A DNA stretch of 61,909 bases from Glomus cerebriforme (lineage: Eukaryota; Glomeromycota; Glomeromycetes; Glomerales; Glomeraceae): positions 181,328-243,236 of the forward strand of contig QKYT01000122.1 of assembly GCA_003550305.1 (NCBI GenBank). The letters run 5' to 3'. A program made the translations under genes and the position numbers. Numbering within the stretch: position 1 is the stretch's first letter; every line of letters begins with the position of its first letter. The notes beneath the pieces are model-generated. The model saw only the letters and a list, made by a program, of their open reading frames with translations, made no database searches and was not told the origin of the DNA. Of the stretch, positions 47,337 to 61,909 are shown piece by piece.

Positions 47337-47775
47337 TCATGCGTACTTAATTGTTGCCAATTTTATAACTGGAAAATCTTTTCTTGTTATGTCAGAATGT
47401 TGTAATTGATGATATATGTTATTTTCGGAAAACCAGACTCGCTCTTGTAATAGTTTGTGAATTTGCCTGAAAAGCAAATAATATAAATATGTAAATATAT
47501 ATATAAAAAAAACATTAACATAATATGACTTACATATAATTTGGTCCATTATATAGGAACGGAGCATATCCTTTTGATCCATACTTGTATGATACTATCA
47601 ATTTTAACGTTCAAAATTCATTATTTTGTAAGAAAAGATATATATTCTATGTGAAATATACGTCTATATAAGATGCAGTAGTATGTAAGAATTACTGATT
47701 AAATTCTTCTAATTCATGATACATTGAAGGCCCAAAGGAATGACTTATATCCATACTGTCTTGATTGAAAATCAT
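47337..47775 (-). CDS. Possible small spliced gene or gene fragment
   Basis: On the minus strand an exon 47594-47534 (SYKYGSKGYAPFLYNGPNY) joins in frame across a GTAAGT...TTTTCAG intron to 47466-47337 (MQIHKLLQERVWFSEN, then ending VIKLATIKYA and TGA). Upstream, an ATG at 47775 opens MIFNQDSMDISHSFGPSMYH and reaches a GTAATT donor, but joining it to the next exon is off by one base, so either the first exon is elsewhere or the gene is broken. No family is recognised. The splice-consistent C-terminal part is the best supported. The 5S-like relic lies about 170 bp downstream. Confidence 0.4.
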
Positions 47776-48600
47776 TATTATCCATTATTTTTAATCAAAA
47801 TAAGCTGCCCTATTGAAAATTTGGAACGAACTTTGTTCTATCAGATGAGAAAAGTTTAGTTTTTCAAAACTCTGTAGTGTTCAGACAGCGCAAAGATCTT
47901 GATAAAGTTTCGCACTCAAAGTCAAGATTTATACAGGAAAAAATATTCTGAATTATCTGAATTACAACTGATTCCAGAGGTTCGCTGCTACTCTATGACT
48001 TATGTTATTTCATGTTCTAATGTCTGCAACCCTAGCTGAAACTAGGTTGTAAAAAGAACTTCGAAGTGCTCGTCAAGTCTGTTTCGTTCTCTTAAAAATT
48101 CAATAAGACAGCCATATTGGTTTAGTAGAATTTACTGTAGAAGCGGATGTTGAAAACTTTTTTTCTTGATCGACATTCTTTGATTGGACTTTGTTTAAAG
48201 ATCAACGGCTAACGTGAAAGTATTTTAAAGTATTTTATAGTGCCAGCCAGAATTAACAAATTATATTAACAATTGTATATCATACAAATTTTTTTTCATA
48301 ATCTCAACAATCAACACTCAAAACATTGAATAAAAATAAAATAAACTTGTAATTATTAATGACCTTTTATTTACGATTTAATCGCACAATATTTTAATTT
48401 CATATATAATAGTTGACAATAGATTATTCTCACAATCACTTTTCGCAATAGTATTAATTTGTATATTCACTTTCATTTCCCATTCAAACATTCAAATTAA
48501 AAAAAAAACGAAACAACCATTTGTACGGAAAAAGGAAAAATGAAAATATTTAATAAAAATGGTTATAATCGATTATTATGTAAAATTTGATTACTGTTGC
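47776..48600. other. Region without a recognised gene
   Basis: Slightly GC-richer than its surroundings at 47830-48200, with short protein-like readings on both strands but stops every few dozen codons. It may be a decayed gene, but nothing can be identified. Confidence 0.35.
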
Positions 48601-49357
48601 GGTTGGTGTGATGATGGTTGCTACTTTTCAAGTCCTTCCGGTTTAATCTGTTTTATGGGCCCTATAAACATCACCGACTTTTCTTCATGGTAGTATTGAA
48701 TATTGATGATGTATGCTGGTTGAAATTTGCAGTGTGATGGATGCGAATAAAATAGTATGGATAATATAGTGGATAATGATTTATAATGTAATGGTTGTGA
48801 TCAATATGGTGGTTGAGTGGTTGACGTTGTTGGTATGGTAATTCGGTCATTGAGGTTGTTGTTGTATAGTTGATAAGGTTGTAGATGGGGTTGTAGATAC
48901 GATTCTTGTTGCTGTTGATAGGGTGATGGTTATTGTAGAGATTGTTGATGGCGTAATGTTGAAGTTGTTGTTGTAATCGTTGTTGTAGTTGTGGCGGTAG
49001 CGATTCTGGTTCCGGTTAATGATACTGCCTATTTAATGATAGATGAGACTTTGATTTTTGTCGCTTGTTTAGTCACTTTAGTGATTCAGTACGATAGATA
49101 CTTTCATCCAAGCTGTCGAATTCTAGTAATATTCTACTGGTAAAGATGACTTGGGTATATTTTGTTAGAGAATGAGGATTTTGTATATTTGTGAATAAAT
49201 ACTGGTTTGAACTTTTCTATACCAGTTGAATTAGAACAAAGAAGAAGAGTTAAATAATATATGATTCATAAGGATCAATTAGATCATCAAGATCTATGTT
49301 TAATTCGTGAGGAGGATCTTGGATAAAATTTGAAAATCTTGAAGTTTTTCCCACCAT
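48600..49357 (-). pseudogene. Possible HMG-box/Gln-rich regulator relic
   Basis: On the minus strand an ATG at 49357 opens MVGKTSRFSNFIQDPPHELN, then IDLDDLIDPY, and stops at 49250. Downstream (49020-48890) is a repetitive GTT/GGT region that encodes Gln/Asn/His-rich readings (LQQRLQQQLQHY). Near 48735-48630 a coherent end reads FQPAYIINIQYYHEEKSVMF, then IGPIKQIKPEGLEK and TAG, with one in-frame TGA upstream. A short N-terminal DxxxLIxP-type motif, a middle domain and a Gln-rich tail is how several MATA-HMG proteins of these fungi look, as recalled. The middle (49200-49020) is too eroded to show a clear HMG box. It is best treated as a decayed gene of uncertain family. Confidence 0.35.
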
Positions 49358-51253
49358 TATTATATTATTATTATTTTTCAAAGAGTGTGAATTTTTGATG
49401 TTTTCAAAATTCATTTTGGAGCATATTTGTGTGTATTTTCAGTAAAATTTTATATATTCCATATAGAAGAAATTTGTGGAATTTTTTCATGATTTCACGC
49501 AACATTACGCGTTTACAAAGGAAAATTCAAATTCATATATTCGTATTGTAAGATTTTATTATTATTATTAAAAAATTTTTTCATATTAGAAAGACAGTTA
49601 TTAATAATAAAAGTTGCTATTTGAGAACAATATTTTTTAAGGGAGAAATACACGAAATTTAGACCGACCGAATATATATGGAAATACGGGATAAATCGGG
49701 AAGTAGATGTAACAATGATTTGTGATATGATCAATTGATCAATTATAAATTTGAATCAAATTTGGGATTTATTATTAATATATGTACAGTACTCCTATAT
49801 ATTATGGTTTTTTTGCCTGATCAATTGATCAGAATAATATGCGCAATAAACTCTCCTTGATAAATATAATTAATTTTGCTCTTGTTCTTATATGGTGTGG
49901 TGTATTATCGTATTATCGAGAATTTTATTAAAAATAAAATAAACTAAAATTAAATATCATCAAAATCCCTTTTTAATAAATTTATAATTATAAATTTTTT
50001 TGGAAGATTCTACAAATTCTTTAATTTACACGAACGTCAAATGATACATTGCTTGTGATTCAAAAGAACAAAGAAATAATTATATATTTAATTAATCAAG
50101 GATCCTGTTTATTGATCTCATAAGTTATAACAAATATGGCATTTTCCTGATCTCGGGAGGGAAAAAATTCAACATTCTATAAAACCTTCTAATATACGCG
50201 TCAAATGAATTTTGTGGGAAAATATCCCTCAAACAAAATTTGGGGTGTTTCAATTATAATTATATTATGTATTATTACATGATCAGAATTGTGCGGAATT
50301 TAATGTACCAATATTTTTCAATACTTTTATGCTGATCGACATGATTATATTTATATCACGGATAATAATATTTATTATTGAATGGGGCTATATCGGTCTT
50401 CGACCGATATTTTAACGGCCCGTTCAATAATAACATACAAATAAATACACATAATTAAAATGATTTTAACTTGTGGAAATTGCTGGTCCGAAAAGAAAAA
50501 AAACCCTATTTTCTTCCAATAGAGATTGATTTAAATATACATATAGTTTATACATTAAATTTTAAAACAGGGTTTATAGTCCAAATATAAAAAATAAAAT
50601 TAGTCAGTACGCGTATTACTTTTATACTGTATGTATTGCTCATATCATTTCGCTCATCAAAGATCCCAAGATCGTGATGATTTCTCCGCATTTTTGACTA
50701 TTCAGCCATTCAGATTCATTAAATTCGATATCTTCAATCTAAATTTGATTTTTATATGTACAGTGGATTTGATTGGTAATAAAAAAAAAAAGTCAATTTT
50801 TTTGCGACAAAATAAGTAATTTATCATCTTGTATCTATAAATAGTATAAATATTATATAAATAGTAGTAGCATTAATATAAAATAATCAAAATTTAAGGT
50901 TGATTAAAGTAAAAGAATACATAATTTTTTGAATTTCTTTGATATCACGTGACATTTCTCCACTAAGAACAATGGACTGTACATAAAAAAAATTTTAATT
51001 TATATACATATCAAATACGTTTCTTCATTTGAAGCAATTAATAAAACATACATACCTATCGAAGATTTATTTGGGAATTCGGAAGTTCCGACAATTAAAA
51101 AAAAAACCGCGATTCCTAAAAAAATTATTAATTGAAAAAATCTAATAAATAGGAATCCTTTGAGAACTCAAAAATCATAACCAAATCACAATTGAATAAC
51201 GACATAAATTATTAAATATTTCATATTTCATATCATATTCCTCGTTTTTAATA
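49358..51253. other. Gene-free region with palindromes
   Basis: No supported gene. Two copies of TGATCAATTGATCA (49728-49741 and 49819-49832) and a long nested hairpin at 50372-50433 are the only structures. The last 200 bases probably hold the promoter of the Myb-like gene. Confidence 0.5.
50372..50433. repeat. Nested inverted repeat (hairpin)
   Basis: Outer arms TTATTATTGAATGGGGC (50372-50388) and GGCCCGTTCAATAATAA (50417-50433) pair at 15 of 17 positions. Inside them ATATCGGTC (50390-50398) pairs perfectly with GACCGATAT (50402-50410) around a three-base loop. The 62-bp structure could be a very small MITE-like element, a structured RNA or a binding site. No T-tract terminator follows directly. 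Confidence 0.7.
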
Positions 51254-51986
51254 ATGTCAAGAACCAGAACTTCATCAAGAAGAGCAACATTCAGTGAAGA
51301 TGTATTTATTTAATTACTTTTCTGAAATATATTTATATATAAATTAATTATAAAAAAAAAATGTTTTAGATTGATAGAATCATCGTAGATTGCATGGCAT
51401 CATTAGGTCACTTAGACGATTGCTTTGTCAGAATTGCCCAAATCATCCCACTATATAGGCCTCGACAAATCGCATCTCGGTAAGTTTGATTTAATAAATA
51501 ATTTCGTTTTTTTTTCCTTAGAAAAAACATATTTAACTTTTATTATTATTATTATTTTATAGCTGGAGAAATAAACTTGATCCACAATGTACAGTACATA
51601 AATTCGTCTTTTTTTATTATTTATATATATATATATTTTTTTAAAAAAAAGAAAAGAATATACTAAATAAATAGATATATATTCTTTTACTAGTATCACC
51701 CGAACCACTCACTACTCGAGAAAAAATATTCATTAATAACAAAATTCGTAATTGTGAGATGGATGATGAGCATATTTGTTGGAGAGAAATTGTCCGTGAC
51801 CTGGAAATCGCTTTTGGGAGACGGCATACCGATAATAAATTAAGAAACTATCGAAATTCAATTTTAAGAATTTGGAAAAGAAATCGAGAAAATTTGGCAA
51901 TGAATCAATTTAATAGGGCTCCAATAGAACCAAAATTTGTTCCGAAATTTATTGATTGTCCATTCCGAATGAACCCAATGTTTTGA
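51254..51986 (+). CDS. Small Myb/SANT-like protein
   Basis: Four exons: 51254-51301, 51370-51479, 51563-51588 (26 nt) and 51694-51986, continuous in frame, 158 residues. A basic N-terminus (MSRTRTSSRRATFSED) leads into a first Myb/SANT-like helix set, IDRIIVDCMASLGHLDDCF, then VRIAQIIPLYRPRQIASRWR, where the RxxxQIxxRWRNKL ending is typical of the third Myb helix. A second, more divergent unit follows: LTTREKIFINNKI ... WREIVRDLEIAFGRRHTDNK, then LRNYRNSILRIWKRN. It is likely nuclear and DNA-binding; targets are unknown. The start was chosen because the spliced frame runs straight from this ATG. A decayed copy of the last exon lies at about 53600-53760. Confidence 0.75.
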
Positions 51987-53599
51987 TTTATAATCGATCT
52001 TATTGCCATTTCGGGTATGATTTTTTTTTCATACCAATTTTTTTTATATTATGTTTTTTTTTATATCGAAAAAAACAATGCCGAAATTTGTATGATCTAT
52101 CTTTTTTTTTTATACTGATATTTTCGATTTTTATATCGATTGTTTTATATATTGTTCTTTTCGATTTTTTATAATAGTTTTATTATTTTATATGTTTTTT
52201 AAAAAATAAGTAAATTTAAGCAGTTTAAATTTTAATAAATTTAAATAAATATTCTCTTACAAAAATCCAATGTTTCGCTTTTTTTCTCAAAAAATTAGTG
52301 GCGGGAAAAGGAGGATGGATATCTATTTTTAATAATTTTATGAATGAATGCTATACAACAATTTCACCCCCCCAAAAAAAAGTAACAAAAAAAATAATGT
52401 TAAATGTAATGAACAAAATAATATCACTGTGCTATCTAACGAGCAAACTTTGTGGCTCCCAAAAGAGTATACAAGACATTTGTATATCCGTGTCAGAGCA
52501 AGAGTAACTTGTCATGTGAATTCGTATAAGCCACCGATGCAACCAATTTTTAATTGGTCAATTGTCATTACATAATCACGTGAAATCTATTATTGCTTTT
52601 TTAAAATGCAATCAGTATTTTTGATTGCTGAAAGTCAGGACACTGGAGGAAGAGGGGTTCAGGATCAGGAAATACATTATCTGGTTTGTAAACCAACAAT
52701 TATAAACATTTAATAATTATTAAGAAAGGATTTCAATGTGGGAAAAAAAACGTATTAGAAAATTATGTAAATGAACCATTATCTCCACAATTTGCAACGA
52801 TGTGGATTTATATTGGAATACCAAGATTTAGATTTCGAAGTTTGGCATGACAATGATAGCAGCCGGAAAGAAATGATTTAAAGCTAACGATTGAAATTAT
52901 ATTCATGAATAGCGATATCATTATTGAGAAAGGGCATTAATTATTAAACCATCAACTTACTGGATGATAATATCATTGTTATAATCCGATTATCACATAA
53001 CTTTATTAAAAAGACAGTCTGTTTATTAAACTTACTGAAATGGAACCTTTATCTTATCCTCGCACTTTATGGTTTGGAATTCTTGATTTCGCAGAAAGTG
53101 TCTGCAAATCTTTCACAACTTTCTACTGAATTTACAGAAATTTTTAAAAATATTTACTACAAGTTGGTTATTTCAATGGTTTATCGAAAAAAACTTAATG
53201 CCTCAGAGCTTGGCGCTACAACAAAAGAAGCACTTAAAAGTATGAAATCAATGGTCTTGATAGTAGTAATATAAATCCAAACTAATTGAAGAATTACTTG
53301 TTAATAATGATATCTATTGGTAATGTTTATTGGTCAATGTTGGATGGTAATAAAAACAATTAGCTTTGACAAGTGGATATAACAATTGATCCTTCCCTTG
53401 TATACCATCTACTGATCCTTCGTATTTTTTATGGATTCGACTGATCAGGATATTTTTTTGATAGATTTGAGAAAGAGCATATCTGTTATGACCCGAAAAA
53501 TGATGAACTATGCCTGAATAGGACGAAGTCAGAGGAAAATCTGATGGACGTAGCGCAAATCGATCGTCAAAATTTTTATATATGGAAATTATGATTATG
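51987..53599. other. Region with eroded coding remnants
   Basis: T-rich sequence, then short protein-like stretches on the plus strand (LWLPKEYTRHLYIRVRARV near 52440-52510; NLSQLSTEFTEIFKNIYYKL near 53107-53166) broken by stops and without ATG-to-stop genes of useful length. One or more dead genes are likely; the families were not recognised. Confidence 0.35.
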
Positions 53600-53760
53600 T
53601 AGTGCAACTTTTTGAATTGAGGGAAATTGTCTTTTGATCTCGTTTGAAGGACTTCATACTGATAATAAGTTGAGGCATTGTCGGAACTTGATTCTGAGAT
53701 AAGAACCCAGGAAAAAAAATAACATATTCCATTTTATTGATTGTTCATTGTCAATTTTAT
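53600..53760 (+). pseudogene. Decayed copy of the Myb-like gene's last exon
   Basis: The reading LREIVF-stop-SRLKDFHTDNKL, then RHCRNLILR-stop, followed by FIDCSLS, parallels WREIVRDLEIAFGRRHTDNK, then LRNYRNSILRIW and FIDCPFR in the intact gene 1.8 kb upstream. Two stops and a deletion of the Asn/Arg-rich part show that it is dead. It is evidence for a local duplication. Confidence 0.6.
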
Positions 53761-53811
53761 ATAATTTTTTTTTACATATTAAATATTTTAATATGTATCA
53801 TTGAAAATAAG

Positions 53812-54110
53812 AATGATTCCAAAATTCGAAGGATTACTATCTGCATATATATCGAAAGAAATTTTGAAAATTTGGGATGAACCGAAGGAAACTATAAAGC
53901 TATTCGAGCCTCTGGCAAGATTGATAATAAAAAAAGAGGTATATTTAAATTTTTAAACCGAGTTAAAAACAAATGAGAAGTGATTAACTAATCTTATATA
54001 TATCTCTCCCTTAAATAATATCCTTACAATTTTCAATTGGTCCCAAAGAACTATATTCAGAGTTTAGAGAATTACTTCGAAATGCCACATTTCATAGTTA
54101 GATTTCAATT
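53812..54110 (+). other. Possible short coding remnant
   Basis: An ATG at about 53812 opens MIPKFEGLLSAYISKEILKI, then WDEPKETIKLFEPLARLIIK, and stops after 48 codons, or reaches a GAG|GTATAT donor at about 53938. A following stretch reads FSIGPKELYSEFRELLRN before a TAG. It might be two exons of a small gene or a dead fragment. No family is recognised. Confidence 0.25.
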
Positions 54111-54498
54111 CTTTAATTAATTTAATAGATCCATTTTAACCTTTCAATTTGCTAAAGGTTTATAATGTTGTTATTGATTTAAAGATGATTTTATTCATGG
54201 AGAATTTAAATAACTGATGATTATCTAAGAAGGATAACTAATTATGATCAGAATATTTAAATCAAAAATGATAGTTTTTATTATATTATAGTAAAAAATA
54301 TTTTTTTTTTTTCAAAATTTACAAAATAATTTTTTCTAAAAAAAGTAAATTGATTATTTATAAAAAAAGGTATTGAAAACCTTTTTTTTTTTTATGTTTT
54401 AGAACAGTCTATCTAGCTTTTTTTATCTTTCATATTTTTTTCATTAATAAATATTGCTAGTGTTCTATTTCGTTATATATATGCTTCTGTTTGTAAAA

Positions 54499-58856
<4,358 letters not shown>

Positions 58857-61680
58857 ATTAAAGTAAATTATATAAGAAAAAATAAAATTTCAAAAAAAAA
58901 AGAATAAATTTTAAAAAAAAAAAAATAAAATTACTGAGAAACCGAGTACTTTATATTAGATTAGATAAAGGATTAACCTAAAAAGTATACCCTATAATCG
59001 GATATTGTATTTGGATATAGATAACAAAGATCAGTTTCATTGATTGAACGGAAATTTGTGTCCGTTTAAATTCCGGTCAACGTTAAATTTTGAGTACAAT
59101 TGTGATAGTTAAATTGCATCATTAATTTATATGGATTGCAACATAATTATTTTAAATAAAGAAAATATCCCAAAATTATTAATTTAATGTTACTTATTAT
59201 GAAATTAATGTTGTTACCCCCGTAATCAGATCATCAAATTGCATTTTTTGATTTCATCATGCATTTCTTAGAGAACTATTATTAAACTTGTTTATTCATT
59301 AATCAAAAATTCCCAATCTTTTTTAATTTTATATTTTGAAAACTTCTTTTTACCGCGCCATTCCAATATATATAATGTATATATCTTTTAAATTCCTTGC
59401 AATCGCGGTGATGTCCGAATTTTAAACGCCTTTTCCCTTTGTTCTTGCTGCGGAATATGATTCCCAGAGTCACGTAAAATATTCTTAAGATAAGGATATG
59501 AATTTGCTGACCAAATTTAGAAAGACTTTTCGATCGAATATTCGAAATGAGTATTCATTACTGCGCCTCACTAAATATGAGATTTGCTTTTTTTAATAAG
59601 CGGATCGTAAATGGAATAGTTTAGATTTCTTGGTTGAACCTGTTCAACCAAAGAACAAAGAAAAGTTACTATATTTCTAAATGTTTTGTAAAAAAATAGT
59701 AAAGATAGAAATGTGAATGAAAATGAAACTTCAAAAACAGAAACGGCAATACGGGATGGTTGGTATGATTCATGTTTCATCATCATCATATTAAATATAA
59801 ACTGGATTGTTGAAAAAACATCTCGTAGGAATAGTAGAATATTAAATTTATAACATACATTTTTATTTGTATGTAGAAAGAGTATACAATTGTAATTGTA
59901 ACGCGTTTATAGATTAGATTAGATTGATCGATATATACAAATATAAATAATTAACATCCATCTACTTAAAATCTCATCAGTTTTTTAACTTTAAATATGA
60001 TTAATATGATTAGAAAATCTATTAACAAAATATTTTATATATTTATTATTTTAACGGGAATTTTAGGGATTTGAACCTGATATCTCCATTATTCCATATT
60101 CAAAAATTAATAAAAGTCAACCAAATTTATATAAATAAATTTATGCGTGATTTGATTACCCTTACTTACCATATTAATGCATGTAACAATAAGAATTGTT
60201 CGAAAGAATTTTTTTTTTTTTTTTTGCCCACATACAAAAGATAGAGTATTTTACTGATTATTCTTTTTTAAGTCTAAAAGCTTTTTAATTGGCTCATAAA
60301 ATTTATAAACATGTTACGTGCAGGTTACATAACTGAACTTTTTAAATTTTTTGGGCAGAATTTAAAAAAGGTAACAGTTCAAAGGGTTTTAAATTTAGAC
60401 TAATTACTTAATAAAATGTCACACATGTACGCATGCCAAGTAATCTTATTTATAAGCCACATCCCATTTTTGATATAATTATAATATTTTGAAACGCAAA
60501 CGCCATATTCTTCTCAGCAAAGATCAACTTCCAAACTAAAAAAACTGATGTCATCCTTTATAACATATTCACAGGGTTCTTTCAAAGAAATGCAAGGAAG
60601 TATAAATTATGGGAACATTTAATAGTGCGTTCACAAGGATGTATCCAACCTTCCAAATATAACTAATTGATCCGCATGTATTTGTATTATATAAATGCAG
60701 ATCAATAAAGATATTTTTGCGAAATGTGAGAGACTTTTAAAGTTCACACGCTTTTTACTCACGTTATTTGTTAATCGTATGTTCAAATTAAAAATTAATA
60801 TTTACTATATTTAAATTCATTACAGGATTAAAAATGATATCATATTATTTTCCCGAAAAAATATGGTAAAAAACGAAGACCTTTAGCAATAATAATAATA
60901 AAAGTATTTACCGGTATGTTTATTTCATAATATTTATATAAATAATAATTAATAACTGTTCAAATAAAAATATTTTATTTTGCCATAAATGATGGTCAAA
61001 ATTAATAAATCATGTAATTCTGTTACTGGTGACGGTTACAAAAAATATAGTCATTGTCATTTTACCAGCATTAGGGTGGAATTTCGGGCAGAATTAAAAT
61101 GCAATGAAACTTTATCCAATGTAATAGTAGTAAGCAGTTTTCTATATTTTATGTTATTTTACTACCAAAATTATTGTTAATCCCAAAAAAAGTGCCGATT
61201 TTAGACAGAATGGCAATTAATCTTATTTTTTAAGATATTATTAAAATTTCTTTTATCAACAAATTATTTTGTTATTATAATACAGTTGTCCCATTTTTAA
61301 AGTATTACATATAGCAGCATCATTACATAATACTATCAAAAAAAAATTGGTGAAACACTTAAAACTTATGTAAAAATCTTGTGAACTACTATGTATAACT
61401 GTATTAATTTAGTTTTAAGATGTAAAGAAGCATTTAATAAATGTAAGTTATTTTATTTTTAATATTTATTTATCTTATTGACTTATTTATTAAAAAATTA
61501 ACTAATTATTAATTATATTATAAATATTGACTGAAAAAACCATAAAAAAATTAGTAATGTTACTGTTCTTTAAATTTTATCAATACAAGGATTTTATAAT
61601 GATCTTTAAATTCTAAACAATACTTTATTACCTATTAAAAATGCTATTTTAAACCTTAAAAGTACTTTACTGAAACTTGA
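58857..61680. other. Gene-free AT-rich region
   Basis: The first few hundred bases are the likely SulP promoter. No supported gene was found beyond. A B-box-like GGTTCAAATCC lies on the minus strand near 60065-60078 without a tRNA fold, and the second copy of the dispersed repeat lies at 61064-61113. Confidence 0.5.
61064..61113 (+). repeat. Short dispersed repeat, copy 2
   Basis: ACCAGCATTAGGGTGGAATT, then TCGGGCAGAATTAAAATG and AATGAAACTTT, match the reverse complement of 12183-12236. Only one arm of the palindrome seen in copy 1 is present. Confidence 0.6.
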
Positions 61681-61684
61681 GGTT

Positions 61685-61909
61685 ATTGAGCGATATCGAA
61701 TCNATGTCGTTTCTATNTCGATGCGATATCACTACGATATTGTAACAAAAAATCGAATCGATATAACTAAGTTAGTAGTAACTATATCTATTTAATATCT
61801 ATTTAATATCGATTCAATCACGATTTATGATTGCTCAACAACTATAATAATTATAATATGATATATAATGAATATCATAATGATACTGTAACGATATTGA
61901 ATTAACATC
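61685..61909. repeat. Degenerate ATATCGAT-type repeat at the window end
   Basis: Words such as CGATATCGAATC, GATGCGATATCACTACGATA, AATCGAATCGATATAAC and AATATCGATTCAATCACGAT recur with variation, and two bases are N (61703, 61717). It looks like a satellite or simple repeat continuing beyond the window. Confidence 0.6.

Noticed and set aside
53314..53607. 97-codon minus-strand open frame
   Set aside because: No domain and no splice context, and the plus strand of the adjacent segment carries the eroded Myb-like copy. Probably chance.
60050..60095. Possible tRNA on the minus strand (GGTTCAAATCC B-box-like word)
   Set aside because: No matching acceptor, D-arm or anticodon arm could be folded around it.

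Overview
The window looks like a piece of nuclear DNA from an arbuscular mycorrhizal (Glomeromycotina, Rhizophagus-like) fungus. This is inferred from the very high AT content, many short GTAAGT...TAG introns, fungal-type genes (velvet regulator, PDAT/Lro1, TORC2 Rictor, SulP-STAS-cNMP transporter), an intron-bearing nuclear tRNA, and many decayed copies of repeated families. No species was confirmed by a search.

Layout. 1-5.1 kb is repeat-rich: a decayed full-length copy of a repeated gene family (about 360-2215), a tRNA-Glu-like half (2754-2800), AT satellite, and an element with inverted ends (4171-5023) that carries a tandem array of exon-like cassettes. 5.4-7.2 kb holds the remnant of a coiled-coil plus Vsr/DUF559-like nuclease gene, then a two-exon orphan gene (6216-7203). 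7.9-9.4 kb is a second decayed family member on the minus strand, and part of the same family recurs at 44.8-45.1 kb. 14.1-15.3 kb is a four-exon SAM methyltransferase. 18.6-28.2 kb is the gene-dense core: phospholipid:diacylglycerol acyltransferase (minus, 10 exons) and the TORC2 subunit Rictor (plus, 24 exons), transcribed divergently from a 1.4 kb spacer. A tRNA-Lys(CTT) with a 13-nt intron lies at 28.9 kb. 29-38.5 kb is mostly gene-free and contains a non-autonomous inverted-repeat element (33.0-34.44 kb). 38.55-40.63 kb is a velvet-domain regulator (minus, 6 exons) with a repeat inserted in one intron. 43-50 kb is AT-rich and repetitive, with an exact duplication around a single N, a minisatellite holding a 220-N gap, a 5S rRNA-like relic, a small gene fragment and a possible HMG-box/Q-rich relic. 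51.25-51.99 kb is a small Myb/SANT-like gene with a decayed copy of its 3' end at 53.6 kb. 54.5-58.86 kb is a 12-exon SulP/STAS/cyclic-nucleotide-binding transporter (minus). The last 3 kb is gene-free and ends in an ATATCGAT-rich repeat.

The intact genes are ordinary eukaryotic housekeeping or regulatory genes and do not form an operon-like system. PDAT (storage-lipid synthesis) and Rictor (TORC2, growth and membrane control) share one upstream region, which might allow co-regulation; this is inference only. The least explained structure is the 233-bp-period array of alternating 28-nt and 38-nt exon-like cassettes at 4.34-4.85 kb. Other points worth checking are a frame-preserving 99-nt first intron in Rictor that would encode a hydrophobic segment if retained, microexons of 14 and 22 nt, and decayed gene families whose stops all fit C:G to T:A change. 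All exon coordinates were derived by hand from splice motifs and reading-frame continuity.
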